Assembly (NCBI GenBank): GCA_963680875.1
Contig: OY804588.1
Location: forward strand, 79,260,829 to 79,324,828
Reading direction: 5' to 3'
Length of the DNA: 64,000 nt
DNA from: Bathymodiolus brooksi
Taxonomy: Eukaryota; Mollusca; Bivalvia; Mytilida; Modiolidae
Position 1 is the stretch's first letter. Each line of letters opens with the position of its first letter. Of this stretch, positions 44,638-56,192 are shown one piece after another. Below the pieces are notes generated by a model. The model did no database searches. It was not told the DNA's origin and saw only the letters and a list, made by a program, of their open reading frames with translations. A program made the translations under genes and the position numbers.

Positions 44638-45714
44638 ATGGCCGAAGTTGAGGAGATCCCTTGCTCTGTTAAGACCCAAAGAAATAGAAAATCAAACTTT
44701 TCGTTAGCAGAAGAAGAGATGTTGCAACATGAAGTTGGAAAGCATTTTGAGATTTTGAATAGGAAATTTTCTAACACAACAACCAATCACCAAAAGAAGG
44801 CCATTTGGGCAAGAATTACAGACAAGATCAATGCTTTGGGGGTTGCCATTAGAACTGCAAGTGAGGTTCGAGACAAATGGAGGAACACCACTTCAAAAGC
44901 AAAGAGTGCTTTTACATACATAGAGCGGAATTGCAGAAAACAGGAGGTGGACCAGCACCTAATGCCCCCAGTTCACAACTGGAAAGTGAGATTGCTCTCT
45001 ACCAGGACAGTGCACATGTACTCGGGGATAGGATCCCCCCTTTTTTTGTGAAAAAAAATTCCCCCGTTTTTTCTTTCTTTTTGGTATTTTTGTGATTAAC
45101 TTGTGCTATATCATCAGAGAAATCTCACTATTTCATATCATCAGAGAAATCTCACTATTTCCTCCAGCTTACTATCCAGCCCCTGCCACGACCAATATTA
45201 ATATACTAGAAGGTAACTAGCTTCTCTGGGCTGACCTACATTTCTCCGAGGAAAAATTCGGGGAATCCTATCTATATAATAACAATCAAACACTTACCAA
45301 TCGAAAAGCGGGCATCAATCCTTACTTCGATCATTTATCTGTTAGAATCTACTTGCTTTTCAGTCATGAAAGGCGATTTAGTCCTTGAATTTAATCGGAA
45401 TTTTTCTAGTATATTAATATTGATCGTAGCAGGGGCTGGATAGTAAACTGGAAGAAATAGTGAGATGTCTCTGATGATATGAAATAGTGAGATGTCTCTG
45501 ATGATATGAAATAGTGAGATGTCTCTGATGATATGAAATAGTGAGATTTCTCTGATGATGTAGCACAAGTTAATCACAAAAATACCAAAAAGAAAGAAAA
45601 AAACGGGGAATTTGTTTTTCACGAAAAAAGGGGGGATCCTATCCCCGAGTACCCGTGGGACAGTGCCAGTTTCAAAGGGATTGATTTTGGACTGAGACGG
45701 ATGTTCTACCGATA
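44638..45714 (+). pseudogene. Myb/SANT-like DNA-binding protein, broken by frameshift and insertion
   Basis: From ATG 44638 the frame encodes a SANT/Myb-type trihelix: FSLAEEEMLQHEVGKHFEIL (helix 1), then NHQKKAIWARITDKINALGV (helix 2), then TASEVRDKWRNTTSKAK (recognition-helix region). Then comes TGGGPAPNAPSS in the next frame, so a frameshift lies near 44925. This layout is shared by NAIF1-like proteins and by the Myb-like partner protein of PIF/Harbinger transposons, which binds the element ends. A 645-bp element interrupts it at 45013; the frame resumes at 45666 and stops near 45712. The upstream GGGGTCCGTTG end favours a transposon origin. The Harbinger nuclease is absent. Confidence 0.65.
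45013..45657. mobile_element. 645-bp inverted-repeat element in the Myb/SANT gene
   Basis: Arms of about 200 bp start CACATGTACTCGGGGATAGG and, from the other end, CACGGGTACTCGGGGATAGG. The perfect 8-bp TSD GGACAGTG flanks it (45005-45012, 45658-45665). Each arm contains tandem units of about 27 bp with 'GAAATAGTGAGATGTCTCTG', two in the left arm and four in the right. The 8-bp TSD fits hAT or P-type elements. Confidence 0.85.
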
Positions 45715-45753
45715 GGTATATTTTTTGTTATTTTTTAAATGTTAAGATTTGTA

Positions 45754-45905
45754 TGATTTTGATTTTTGGTGTTTTAACGCCACTTTCAACAATATTTCAG
45801 TTATATCATGGCGACCAGTTTTAGTTGTGGAGGAAGCCGGAGTACCCGCAGATAACCACCGCGTCGACCATGGGCAAGCAACTGGTAAACTTTATCACTT
45901 GCAAA
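45754..45905 (-). repeat. V-SINE, variant A, partial
   Basis: Antisense tail 'GGTGTTTTAACGCCACTTTC' and core AGCCGGAGTACCCGCAG, ending at ACTTTATCACTTGC. The head is missing. Confidence 0.7.
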
Positions 45906-47476
45906 TATAATAACACGCAAATATAAATGTTAAGAATATGTATTTTCAATTGAAACAGCTTGCTCCATGGTTTTAAATTTTTTCGTACAATATACAAGTA
46001 TTTTTAGTAGCGGTAATAATTATCGTCTGCTGTAAACAAATTTTCAAGTGATAAATATAGAAACAGAAAATATTTTTCATTTAATGACCTTGACCCTGAT
46101 TGTATTTATCCAAATACCAAGCTTTATTTCAGCTATGTTTTACAAAATTTTCACAAAAAAGTATACATATCAAATGTTATTATCTTCAAAAACGAAAAAG
46201 TCTTTTCAAAAATGATTTTTTTAAAGCAAGTTAAAAAATATTCCTAAAGGAGTAAGGTCAACAAAATGTCCAGTTGCAACTTGACGTAAAAAAACCAGGA
46301 AGTATAAAATTTTACACATTCGAAACTATATTTTTCGCTCATATTTCGTGCTAAATCAAAATAACGAAAAATGTTCATTTTCAGTGGCAGAGAATGAACT
46401 TAACAAACTTGATTTCGTATAAAAATTACGATTTCTACGTAAAATTGTAGAATGTTACCCAATTTGTCCAGTAAACGTTTTTTCTTATCGACGGCAAAAT
46501 AACGTCGCGCTACTTCTATATTTTTCTATAGTTTTCTATTAAAATTGAAACAAATAAACAACAACTAAAAAAAGCGAAGCTAAAAACAAACAAACGATAT
46601 ATCAAAACTTGAAAAACAACAAACAAAAGAGCGAAAACAAAATACAAAAATATACCAAACCTGAAAAAATAACGATGTGTTTCCGCTTACTCAAGCGACC
46701 CTAATTAAAAATGAATTCATGACCTTAATTTTTGTGTGTCATTTTTGAACAAGCATTGCAAAGAAGAATGTGTGCATTGTAGAAACTATAATTATATAAT
46801 AATTAAAAAAAAAATCGCGAAATATATAAATATGAAAATTAAAAATGTGAACTGAATTATTTTAATTATAATTTCACTAGATTATACATAAGATATTACG
46901 AAAAAAATTCAAGAATACAACGAATACAATCAATAAATAAACAAACAGAATATGATAATCTCGTTTTAGAGCAAGATATACTTTCAAAGAAAAAATGATA
47001 AAGTACAGTCACATAACATAAACAATAAATAAATACTACAAGGGAATACAAACGAAATAAATAAGCAAACAAACAAACATTGAAATAAACACCTAAAGGA
47101 AAACACCAACAACACAAATATATTTCGTCTCTGCAGAAAAGATTATAAACGATGGATTTTCATATAGTGAAAGTGTATAAAGATAAAGAAGTCAACAAAA
47201 ATGTCAAAAATATTGTTTTATCAATGTGTGACGTAAAAGTGTCTTTGACATTTACTTCACTGAGTTTGGTGCTGTTTTGACAACTGTTTTACCTGTTTTG
47301 TTCAAGTATTGTTATAAATACTGTTATAGTGACAGTCGGAGACTTTGATCCGTAATGAAAACGGGAGGTTTGGCGCTATAAAATCTGATTCAACCCACCA
47401 TTTCTTTAGAAATGCCTGTACCAAGTCAGGGTTATTACGGATTTCACAGTTTTCCGGTTGTTGACTGATTTTGTCT
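45906..47476. other. AT-rich stretch, nothing recognised
   Basis: No coding frame with credible composition and no clear repeat. The plus strand is A-rich from about 46550 to 46660. Confidence 0.5.
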
Positions 47477-47481
47477 GTTTA

Positions 47482-47727
47482 CAGACTTCCCGAAACCTGC
47501 TGAGAAGTTGTCAGTCATTCGGACTGACAGACATGAAAATCTTGTCAGACCGAAAAATATTTTGCCGGTCCGAAAAAAAAGTCCCAAAAAATTCACTGTC
47601 ACATCAGACTTCCCGAAACTTGCTGAGAAGTTGTCAGTCATTCGGACTGACAGACATGAAAATCTTGTCAGACCGAAAAATATTTTGCTGGTCCGAAAAA
47701 AAAGTCCCAAAAAATTCATTGTCACAT
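47482..47727. repeat. 123-bp tandem duplication at the left end of the composite element
   Basis: Two units starting CAGACTTCCCGAAAC at 47482 and 47605 differ at a few positions. Because 123 is divisible by three, both strands stay open, which explains 91- and 95-codon frames here. I reject both as proteins. Confidence 0.85.
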
Positions 47728-48751
47728 GCATAATGTTTAGTTTGGCCTTTTTAGAGTGATTTACCCTAGTATTAGCAATTGGGCACCTGATTTCACCTCT
47801 GGTTTTTATAGAGGTTAAAGTAATTCATTTTTCAGTGTTGTTCAAAATTGTATATGTTATGTCTTTTATAGTGTGTCTCGAGTTTTGTTGTTTTTATGAC
47901 CTTATACTATAGGTCAATGGTTGTATGAAAGACGTCATGTCATTGGCTAATATATATACAAATAACCAATCGTGTCGTGATCGTCTTCACAAATGGGTTT
48001 GGTTGAAACCGGAAATGTATAAAAGGGGTGAAAACAATGAAAATTATGTAATTTAAAAATAAAATTAAACACTGATCAATGCCTTTCGGACACAATTTGA
48101 GGTAACTATTATACCAAACATTCGGTATTACAGAGTTGGCGAAAAAAAATAATTTTCTGTCTGACATTGGCACGGCTGGTAATCGGCGCAAGCAGAACAG
48201 TCGGTTCTGCAAAGAAATTCGTGAGGATAACTTCCGGTTTTGGTGGAGGAGAGTTCCCGAAGACGCTTCGCAAGGTATGTACATGTCAAAAATTGAAATT
48301 TGTTTTTTTACTGCTCGAATATTGCAAAATCAGAGAATACTATGCTGTGGCGAATGCTTTCACGATTAGAAACATGTATAGTTTATTGTTGTATATGAAG
48401 TGTAACTCTCGCAAAATCAATCGTCCCACGAAAAACATGACGAAAATTGTGACACTCTTACATTTCTAAGTTGTTCTTGACAAAGATGCAAGTTAAATTT
48501 TCAATATTTTTTCATCATGGGAGTCTAAATGTAATCGGGGATAAATTCCGATTCGTCAGAAGTAAATTGAAGTCTAGATAAATCTACAAACTGTCAATTT
48601 TCTCGTTTTCCTGCTTGAGGAGATCGGTTCTGATAGAGCACATTGCGAATGCATGAGGAGATTTGCTAGTTTTGTTAATTGTTTTCTGCAAAATTGATAA
48701 ATTGACACTTTTACACATAAAACTGATAAATACTCTGTCCACTTTCAGGAG

Positions 48752-48982
48752 ATGCCAGGATACAAGGGAAAGAGGAAAGGGGGACTGACATTGACTCTTT
48801 ACAAAAAACCATTTCGATATAGATTGCCGGTATCACCGCCAAGGAAACGAACAAAAACAAGTAGCAGTACACCAAATTTAAAATCCCCATCAATCAGGAC
48901 ACCAAGTTTATTAAAAAAATCTCTTTCAATTTCAAAATATTTATATCCTTTCAAACGGGTTTCCACACCTATTCGGCGTTGA
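48752..48982 (+). pseudogene. Inverted duplicate of the basic transposon protein N-terminus
   Basis: A non-coding leader exon (48171-48274, donor GTATGT), a 474-bp intron and the acceptor CTTTCAG lead to ATG 48752. The first 76 codons start MPGYKGKRKGGLTLTLYKKP and are rich in K/R/S/P, with a nuclear-localisation-like PPRKRTK. The frame stops right after the arm ends. It duplicates the minus-strand gene at 49616 with a few substitutions. Confidence 0.55.
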
Positions 48983-49616
48983 AGTTCCTGTTAAAATGTC
49001 ACTTTTATTTTTTGGGCCAGTCATAAACTGAATGAAGCGACCACCAAATAACTTTCTCCCTAACCCAAAAAATTGGAGAGTTGATGGCGAATATCTCATT
49101 TGACGTGATTCATCTTTGTCAAACCATTCTACAATGTCCAAAAACAACTCAAATGCATGTTATTGAAAGGGAATTTTCCATCTTGTACTAATTTAAAGAA
49201 TTTCAATAGCTGGTCCTTTTTCCCAACATCAGAAAGTTTGTCAAGAACATCTTGAAAATCTTCAACTACTGAAGCTGCTTCCTTCGGGTCAACTTCTATC
49301 TTGCCTATACTTTCATCAAGATCTCATAAAGGAAACATTTTGTAGATCTGCGGTGAAGCTTCCGTAATCTTTAGTAAAAAAGATTCCTCAGAATAGGTGT
49401 GGAAACCCGTTTGAAAGGATATAAATATTTTGAAATTGAAAGAGATTTTTTTAATAAACTTGGTGTCCTGATTGATGGGGATTTTAAATTTGGTGTACTG
49501 CTACTTGTTTTTGTTCGTTTCCTTGGCGGTGATACAGGCAATCTATATCGAAATGGTTTTTTTTTGTAAAAAGTCAATGTCAGTTCCCCTTTCCTCTTTC
49601 CCTTGAATCCTAGCAT
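48977..49616 (-). pseudogene. Unclassified transposon protein, spliced 5' part plus core fragment
   Basis: A leader exon (50113-50216, donor GTATGT) and the acceptor at 49620-49622 lead to ATG 49616. The start MLGFKGKRKGELTLTFYKKK is basic and S/P-rich. In other frames of the spacer follow KITEASPQIYKMFPL, then KIEVDPKEAASVVEDFQDVL, then FLDIVEWFDKDES and MRYSPSTLQFFGLGRKLFGG with FIQFMTGPKN. At least two frameshifts and a stop lie within (near 49400, 49325, 49150). I recall the RYS-x-T-x-x-FF..LFGG+F++FM block from uncharacterised repetitive invertebrate proteins but cannot assign a superfamily. The gene is cut at about 48977, where the inverted copy begins. Confidence 0.55.
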
Positions 49617-51995
49617 CTCCTGAAAGTGGACAGAGAATAGTTTATTTTGATTAGAGTATTATCAGTTTTTTGTTTAAAAGTGTCAATTTATCAATTTTGC
49701 AGAAAACAATTAACAAAACTAGTAAATCTCCTCATGCATTCGCAATGTGCTCTATCAGAACCGATCTCCTCAAGCAGGAAAACGAGAAAATTGACAGTTT
49801 GTAGATTCATCTAGACTTCAATTTACTTCTGACGAATCGGAATTTATCCCCGATTACATTTAGACCCCCATGATGAAAAAATATTGAAAATTTAACTTGC
49901 ATCTTTGTCAAGAACAACTTAGAAATGTAAGAGTGTCACAATTTTCGTCATGTTTTTCGTGGGACGATTGATTTTGCGAGAGTTACACTTCATATACAAC
50001 AATAAACTATGCATGTTTCTAATCGTGAAAGCATTCGCCACAGCATAGCATTCTCTGATTTTGCAATATTCGAGCAGTAAAAAGCAAATTTCAATTTTTG
50101 ACATGTACATACCTTGCGAAGCGTCTTCGGGAACTCTCCTCCACCAAAACCGGAAGTTATCCTCACGAATTTCTTTGCAGAACCGACTGTTCTGCTTGTG
50201 CCGATTACCAGCCGTGTTGGGTCAGACAGGAACTGGGGTTCTGTCTTACCCATGGGCTTTTTGTCTGTCTCACCATTTTTTTGTAATATTGTATATAACC
50301 TGTCAATTATTTTTTTTTATATACAGAACTGAATGCAAGATTACCTATAGTCATAATCATTAAACAACTCAATTAAATGTTTTTCTGTATACATATTTTT
50401 ATCTAAAAAGATAAGGCAGATATAGCCAACAACCGTATTTAATGGTCCGATCACGTTCGGAATATTATACATCAATGTCAGTTTCCGGTTTACCTACATT
50501 TTTAATTTCAGTTAAGAATATGAATCTGCTGTCATCTTCAATATATAAGCATCTCAAAGCATATTTAATTAAACACAAACAATCTTTGATACTTGGGGAG
50601 TGTGGAAGTCAACTTATTTATGTGCTCAGTAATATATTTTAGTTTTAATGTTCCACGTTTTGCAGGTGCTGGTTCCTACTAAAAGGTTGTTTACATTTAC
50701 GTACATTTGTATAGGAGTTTCGATTACAAAGAGGAACGTGTCGGTCTGACAGAATAAATAAACAAATTTCAAGTCTCTGTCTGACATTTTAATAAAACTG
50801 AAAGCGGAATTTAATGCCATTGGCAGTGGAAATTGGGAGGGAATAAATTTCAATCGCCGGTCCTTTCAAATATCTATGTTTTACCGGACATTCGGTCCGA
50901 TATATATTTTGAAATCGTCGGTCCTACTGCATTTCTGTCGGTCAGGACCGACGGACCGACGGTTTTCGGGAAGTCTGTCACATGCATAATGTTTAGTTTG
51001 GCCTTTTTAGAGTGATTTACCCTAGTATTAGCAATTGGGCACCTGATTTCACCTCTGGTTTTTATAGAGGTTAAAGTAATTCAATTTTCATTTTTCAGTG
51101 TTGTTCAAAATTGTATATGTTATGTCTTTTATAGTGTGTGTCTCGAGTTTTGTTGTTTTGATGACCTTGTACTATAGGTCAATGGTTGTATGAAAGACGT
51201 CATGTCATTGGCTAATATATATACAAATAACCAATCGTGTCGTGATCGTCTTCACAAATGGGTTTGGTTGAAACCGGAAATGTATAAAAGGGGTGAAAAC
51301 AATGAAAATTATGTAATTTAAAAATAAAATTAAACACTGATCAATGCCTTTCGGACAACATTTGAGGTAACTATTATACCAAACATTCGGTATTACAGAG
51401 TTGGCGAAAAAAAACAATTTTCTGTCTGACATTGGGTTAGACAGGAACTGGGGTTCTGTCTTACCCATGGACTTTTTGTCTGTCTCACCATTTTTTTGTA
51501 ATATTGTATATAACCTGTCAAATTTTGTTTTTTTTATACAGAACTGAATGCAAGATTACCTATAGTCATGATCATTAAACAACTCAATTAAATGTTTTTC
51601 TGTATACATATTTTTATCTAAAAAGATAAGGCAGATATAGCCAACAATCCGTATCTAATGGTCCGATCACGTTCGGAATATTATACATCAATGTCAGTTT
51701 CCGGTTTACCTACATTTTTAATTTTAGTTAAGAATATGAATCTGCTGTCATCTTCAATATATAAGCATCTCAAAACATATTTAATTAAACACAAACAATC
51801 TTTAATAAAACTGAAAGCGGAATTTAATGCCATTGGCAGTGGAAATTGGGAGGGAATAAATTTCAATCGCCGGTCCTTTCAAATATCTATGTTTTACCGG
51901 ACATTCAGTCCGATATATATTTTGAAATCGTCGGTCCTACTGCATTTCTGTTGGTCAGGACCGACGGACCGACGGTTTTCGGGAAGTCTGGTTTA

Positions 51996-53099
51996 TATAC
52001 TTATGAGTTTTTACTTTCCCTTTGTAAGATTGTTCGGAGTTCTGTAATTTTGTTATTACCCTTATATACAAGCAAGCCAAAATAAAATAAAAATCAATAA
52101 AAACAAAAAGTGAAAATAAAGAACAATACATCAAAACACACCTACACCACCTCCATCCTAACCAAACCCACGGTATGCAAACACAAATAAGGAAGAAGAA
52201 GAAATGAAAAAGAAGACGCGAAACGTTCTTTTCAATGTTAATTATGTGTAACGTCAAGTGTCACCAACATCGCGCGTAACGTCGGATCACAGCAAACATT
52301 ATACAATTTGTCTTTATATTTCTCGGCTAAACATATGGTACTTAGGAGTGATCGTATGGTAGTTGGGTTTACAGGCTATTGGCATTTGCTCGCTTCATTT
52401 GATTAATGTTTGCATTAAAAAAAATGCAGATAGCAATTCTACTCTTCAAATATAGGCTTACGATTTACGACTTATGAGTACCTACCAACACTCTTAACTT
52501 TGCGATCACTTTTTATCGCAAGTCATAAATCCTATTTATTAGTGAAACGGTCATAACTTGAAGAGTGCATTTTCGTCTACGTTTCCGACTTACGACCTTT
52601 AGTGAAACGGTCGCCAGTTCTTTAAAAGAAAGAAAGAAAAACAAATTTTAAATCTCAAAACATGTACCTGTTTGTGTACTATTTACACACTTCCGACGTT
52701 CGTTTGACACATCTTATCCATACACACCTAAAGTTACAAAAATAAAAAGCCGACTCGATATGATTTTCTTTCGATTTCCATCAGTAAATAAATTATTTAT
52801 TTTCTCCCAACAATCTAAATAACTAATAGTCGAAAAATAAAATAATTTAAGAAGTTGGGAAATCGACAAAAATGGAAAAATTAAAGAAATTATGGGGGAA
52901 ATAAATATTTGAGCTTTGGGAAGCTGAGGGGTCCCTATTTGTTTACCAGTTATCAATTTGCAAAGTTCAAAGATCAAATTAATATTGGTCCTGGTTATTA
53001 GGTAATAAGTGTGAACGGTATGTGCCGATCAAATGTTATTATTTATCAGAATGAAACCAAATTTGAAATATATTGTAATGATAAAACAGAAAGCCACTC
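51996..53099. other. AT-rich stretch, nothing recognised
   Basis: No gene or clear repeat. The 52100-52200 stretch is A-rich with (AAAC)n-like sequence. Confidence 0.45.
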
Positions 53100-53262
53100 A
53101 TTATACATACTGTGACTTTCCGGAGTCTAGTAAATGTGGAAAAAATAGATTGTGACTTTTTTTCCTGTAACTTTTTTTCTTGTGACTTTTTTTCCTGTGA
53201 CTTTTTTTGCTACTTGCCTTGTGACTTTTTATCATGTGACTTTTTTTCCGTGTTTACCATTT
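53100..53262 (-). repeat. Mutator-like end with a run of GTGACTTTTTTTCC iterons
   Basis: ACTGTGACTTTCCGGAGTCT, then at least six GTGACTTTTT units, ending CCGTGTTTACC. The first 65 bp closely match 35205-35262. It is a solo end; no transposase accompanies it. Confidence 0.6.
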
Positions 53263-53489
53263 ATGTATTGTATATATAATATCTCATTTATTGGAAGAGA
53301 TGTACGAAAATAAAATATCGATTTTATTGAAATTTCATGTCCTCCCATGAAAAACTATTATCTGCATCAGTGAATTTTGGTAGTTAAATCTTATAATGTT
53401 GATATATTGCTTCAACAAATATGTACATTGTCAATATAAACATGAATGACAAATAAAAGTAAAGAAATTACATATTTTTCATTGTTTCT

Positions 53490-53600
53490 ACAGGTTTTGT
53501 TTGGTTGTATTTATCCGGATATGTGTATTACATACAGCTTTGGTTTTGTTTGGTTGCATTTCTTCGGCGGATATGTGTATTGCATACACTTTGGTTTTGT
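53490..53600. repeat. 50-bp tandem repeat, two copies and a part
   Basis: TTTTGTTTGGTTGYATTT followed by GGATATGTGTATTRCATACA is repeated with small changes. The start of a third unit (TTTTGTCTTCTTTGG) follows. Confidence 0.8.
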
Positions 53601-53759
53601 CTTCTTTGGTAGTCTTTATATACAAGTTATACAAGGTTTTATTCAGTGATGATCACGAAGATTTAATTAACAAACATGTCATGATGATACGCGTAACTGA
53701 TAATATTTAACCAGTGAAGGATGGCGACATTATCTATCACACCACAGCAGGCCGTCTGA

Positions 53760-54034
53760 TAAGACGTAGCATTATCCATACAAGATAAAAACACTGAAAA
53801 CATGCGAGATAACTCGTACTGGCTTCTACTGAGGAAAATAGTTGGACATGAATGTCGCAACATGACGTCTTTTCTCGAACATCTCAGTTTACATACGGGA
53901 CAAGTTTTATCATCCATCTGCACTGTTGGACAGACACTCGTACATATTCTTTCACTTCTGGGTATATTGGTGTATCTACCAATTTCTATAAAAAGTCTAT
54001 GAGCGGATGTGCGCAATTTACAAATGGATTTTCT
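53760..54034 (-). pseudogene. LINE C-terminal fragment
   Basis: Minus-strand ICKLRTSAHRLFIEIGRYTN, then IPRSERICTSVCPTVQMDD, resembles the cysteine/histidine C-terminal region of LINE polyproteins (R-x-S-x-H, then I-E-x-GRY, then R-x-C-x-C). A further match, FLSRSQYELSRMFSVF, follows. Minor frame breaks disturb the HF..C part. The upstream polymerase is absent and a MITE begins immediately at 54035. Confidence 0.65.
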
Positions 54035-54445
54035 CACAGGCGCTGGTGGCACGGATTAACCACCCCCCTTTTTCTAACTTTCTGTTTACAAATTTATTTT
54101 CAACAAAATTTCTTTATTTCTTTATTATTTCATCTCTTTTTCCTTATTTTAACTTGTTCGTGTCAATATTCATACAATCTTATGTTAACATCAAATTGCA
54201 TGTGTCGATACTAATAATCCACAAGGCATGCAACTCCAATCGTACCACGAGCGCCTGTGTCTATATAGAGTCGACACATGCAATTTGATGTTAACATAAG
54301 ATTGTATGAATATTGACACGAACAAGTTAAAATAAGGAAAAAGAGATGAAATAATAAAGAAATACAGAAATTTTATTGAAAATAAATTTGCAAACCGAAA
54401 GTTAGAAAAAAGGGGGGTGGTAAGTCCGTGCCACGAGCGCCTGTG
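54035..54445. mobile_element. 411-bp inverted-repeat element with 8-bp TSD
   Basis: Starts CACAGGCGCTGGTGGCACGG and ends with the complement of CACAGGCGCTCGTGGCACGG. Arms are about 180 bp around a short unique middle. GATTTTCT flanks it perfectly (54027-54034, 54446-54453). A decayed relative is at 31058-31310. It fits a hAT- or P-type MITE. Confidence 0.85.
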
Positions 54446-55707
54446 GATTTTCTATATTCATATATTTTTCACTAATGTAAGATATTTTTCTAATTTAAAA
54501 TTGGTCTTTAAAAATAAATATGTGGTAAGTTTTCCATCCTTTAATGATTCGCTGGTATCTTTCCAGTCAGATAAATATTTTTGATTAAGACATTTTCTCA
54601 TATAAAACCAAATTTACGTTTATTATACCACATACACACTGTCGTCAAAGAGCTCCGATCGAAAATGTTTGGTCAATATCCGGGATATTTTAAAGCGGTA
54701 TTTTTAAAGCAGACACGGATAATTATCGTAAGTATTTATAAATATACTGTGTATATAATGTTTTGAATTATGAAGCTTTATGATTGTTATTATTATTAAT
54801 TTCATTTTTTGTCCAAATATCATTTATTTTTGCAGTGTAAAATTAGATTTTTCTATAAGTTATAAGGAATCCGGCTTCAAAATCATTACAAGCAGCTGAA
54901 ATATCGCTATATCTTGCATTTACGAATGAATTAAATGTTGCCCAAAAAGAAAAAAATATTGATGAATGATTGATTTTACCTAATAATACTATTTTGCTGA
55001 TGAAAAGTCAATTAGTAACTAGTTATACCCTAAAACATGATGTCAACAGATGTTTTTGAAATCCGGCTTGGTCAAAATGTAAACATGTATACAAACTGGT
55101 TGGGTCATTTATAAATAACCGGGTTTGTCAGTATGTAAATACCACTGATCTTATTGTAATTGAGCATTATATTGCAATTTAACAATAGCTATGATTATGA
55201 AATATCTCAAAGGCGATAAATACTGATCCATAGTATGAATATTCGCCATGGCTGCTAATTTCAGCTACTTTGAACAATAAAAAAATCGTTATTTCTATGT
55301 TAAATTGCTACTGTCGCGAACACTTAATTTTTTTAATGCTTTTTGTGGCACTGACATCACGATTGGTGCTCAATACGCTACACTCACTTTAAGTAGTTGT
55401 CCAGGCGCATCAATTGAGTAGTGGGAGATTCTTTTTATAGCGCAATATTTTAATTTTATACTCGTTGATAACGAAGTAAGTCACTCTGTGGAAATAACTT
55501 TATGAATACGATATTTAAGTTTCTTCACAGTATAATGTTTACATTAACATTACAGATAAGCAAATTAACAAAGGCTGTAGTATTGAATTCCTTTCCGCAC
55601 GGTCGATTTTGGCAGTTTGTATACGAAGAAAATGTTAGGTGTACTCGATTAATGCAACGTTCGTTACAAGTTGTAATACGACAAATGTTCGTGCTTTGCT
55701 CACTGAA

Positions 55708-56182
55708 AATAGAGGCTCAGTGGTCTGAGCCTATGTAGTTTACCTTCATTCTGCTCTGAGGAAACTTAATACAAACAGAACCTTCTATAGGTGCTTCCCA
55801 CCAAAGTTCGGTTCATTTGGCTAAGCAGTTTCAGAGAAGAAGATTGTTAGAAATCGGCCAATCAGAAACAAGAATTGTCTGTGGCGACCATGTTTGTCAA
55901 CGGATCGGGATGAAATGTGCAATCTTTATAGAAAACCTTCCATAGTTGCTTCCTACCAAGTTTCGGTTCATTTGGCTAAGCAGTTTGAAAAGAGAAGATT
56001 TTTTTTAAATCGGCCAATTAGAAACAAGAATTATCTGTGGAGACCATGTTTGTTAACGGATCGGGATGAAATGAACAATCTTTATAGAAGACCTTCCATA
56101 GTTGCTTCATACCAAGTTTCGGTTCATTTGGCTAAGAACTTTTAGAGGAGAAGATTTTTGTTTTTAATCTGCCAATCAGAAA
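55708..56182 (+). repeat. 150-bp-unit repeat inside copy R, left part
   Basis: Begins with palindrome GGCTCAGTGGTCTGAGCC and has about three units (CAAGTTTCGGTTCATTTGGC, 'CGGATCGGGATGAAATG'). It is interrupted by the MITE and the TTAA element; the right part continues at 58939. Confidence 0.8.
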
Positions 56183-56192
56183 CAAGAATAGC

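Larger units (their letters stand above)
48171..50216. mobile_element. 2046-bp foldback inserted in the composite element
   Basis: The ends CACGGCTGGTAATCGGC and its complement are the tips of 806-bp (48171-48976) and 826-bp (49391-50216) inverted arms around a 414-bp spacer. TTGG flanks both sides (48167-48170, 50217-50220), and the empty site is visible in unit 2 near 51434 ('TCTGACATTGGGTTAGACA'). Both arms carry the same exon, intron and exon start of one gene, pointing inward; the spacer carries the continuation of the minus-strand copy only. An inverted duplication of the 5' half of a transposon gene therefore replaced its 3' half. Confidence 0.8.
47482..51990. mobile_element. Composite CAGACTTCCCG element with 5-bp TSD
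   Basis: The left end is CAGACTTCCCGAAACC and the right end is the complement of CAGACTTCCCGAAAACCG. GTTTA flanks both ends (47477-47481, 51991-51995). Inside are two 123-bp tandem units (47482-47727), then unit 1 (47721-50977) and unit 2 (50977-51990). Unit 2 is the same sequence without the 2-kb foldback and without about 195 bp near 50588-50783, so it shows the empty site. A 129-codon frame at 51658-52047 corresponds to a disrupted frame at 50442 and crosses the element end, so I do not call it a gene. Subterminal CGGTCCGTCGGTCC motifs are frequent. Confidence 0.75.

Noticed and set aside
47444..47733. Overlapping 91- and 95-codon frames on both strands
   Set aside because: They are a by-product of a 123-bp tandem duplication at a transposon end.
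48136..48469. Coding frames through the leader exon of the foldback arms
   Set aside because: The clean donor GTATGT and the ATG directly after the next acceptor make this leader more likely non-coding.
51658..52047. 129-codon frame at the right end of the composite element
   Set aside because: It runs across the transposon end into flanking DNA and is broken in the sister unit.
29178..53262. A 24-kb Mutator-like element running from the first to the last iteron cluster
   Set aside because: The flanks of 29178 and 53262 show no matching 8-10-bp duplication, and several complete elements and host-like spacers lie between.
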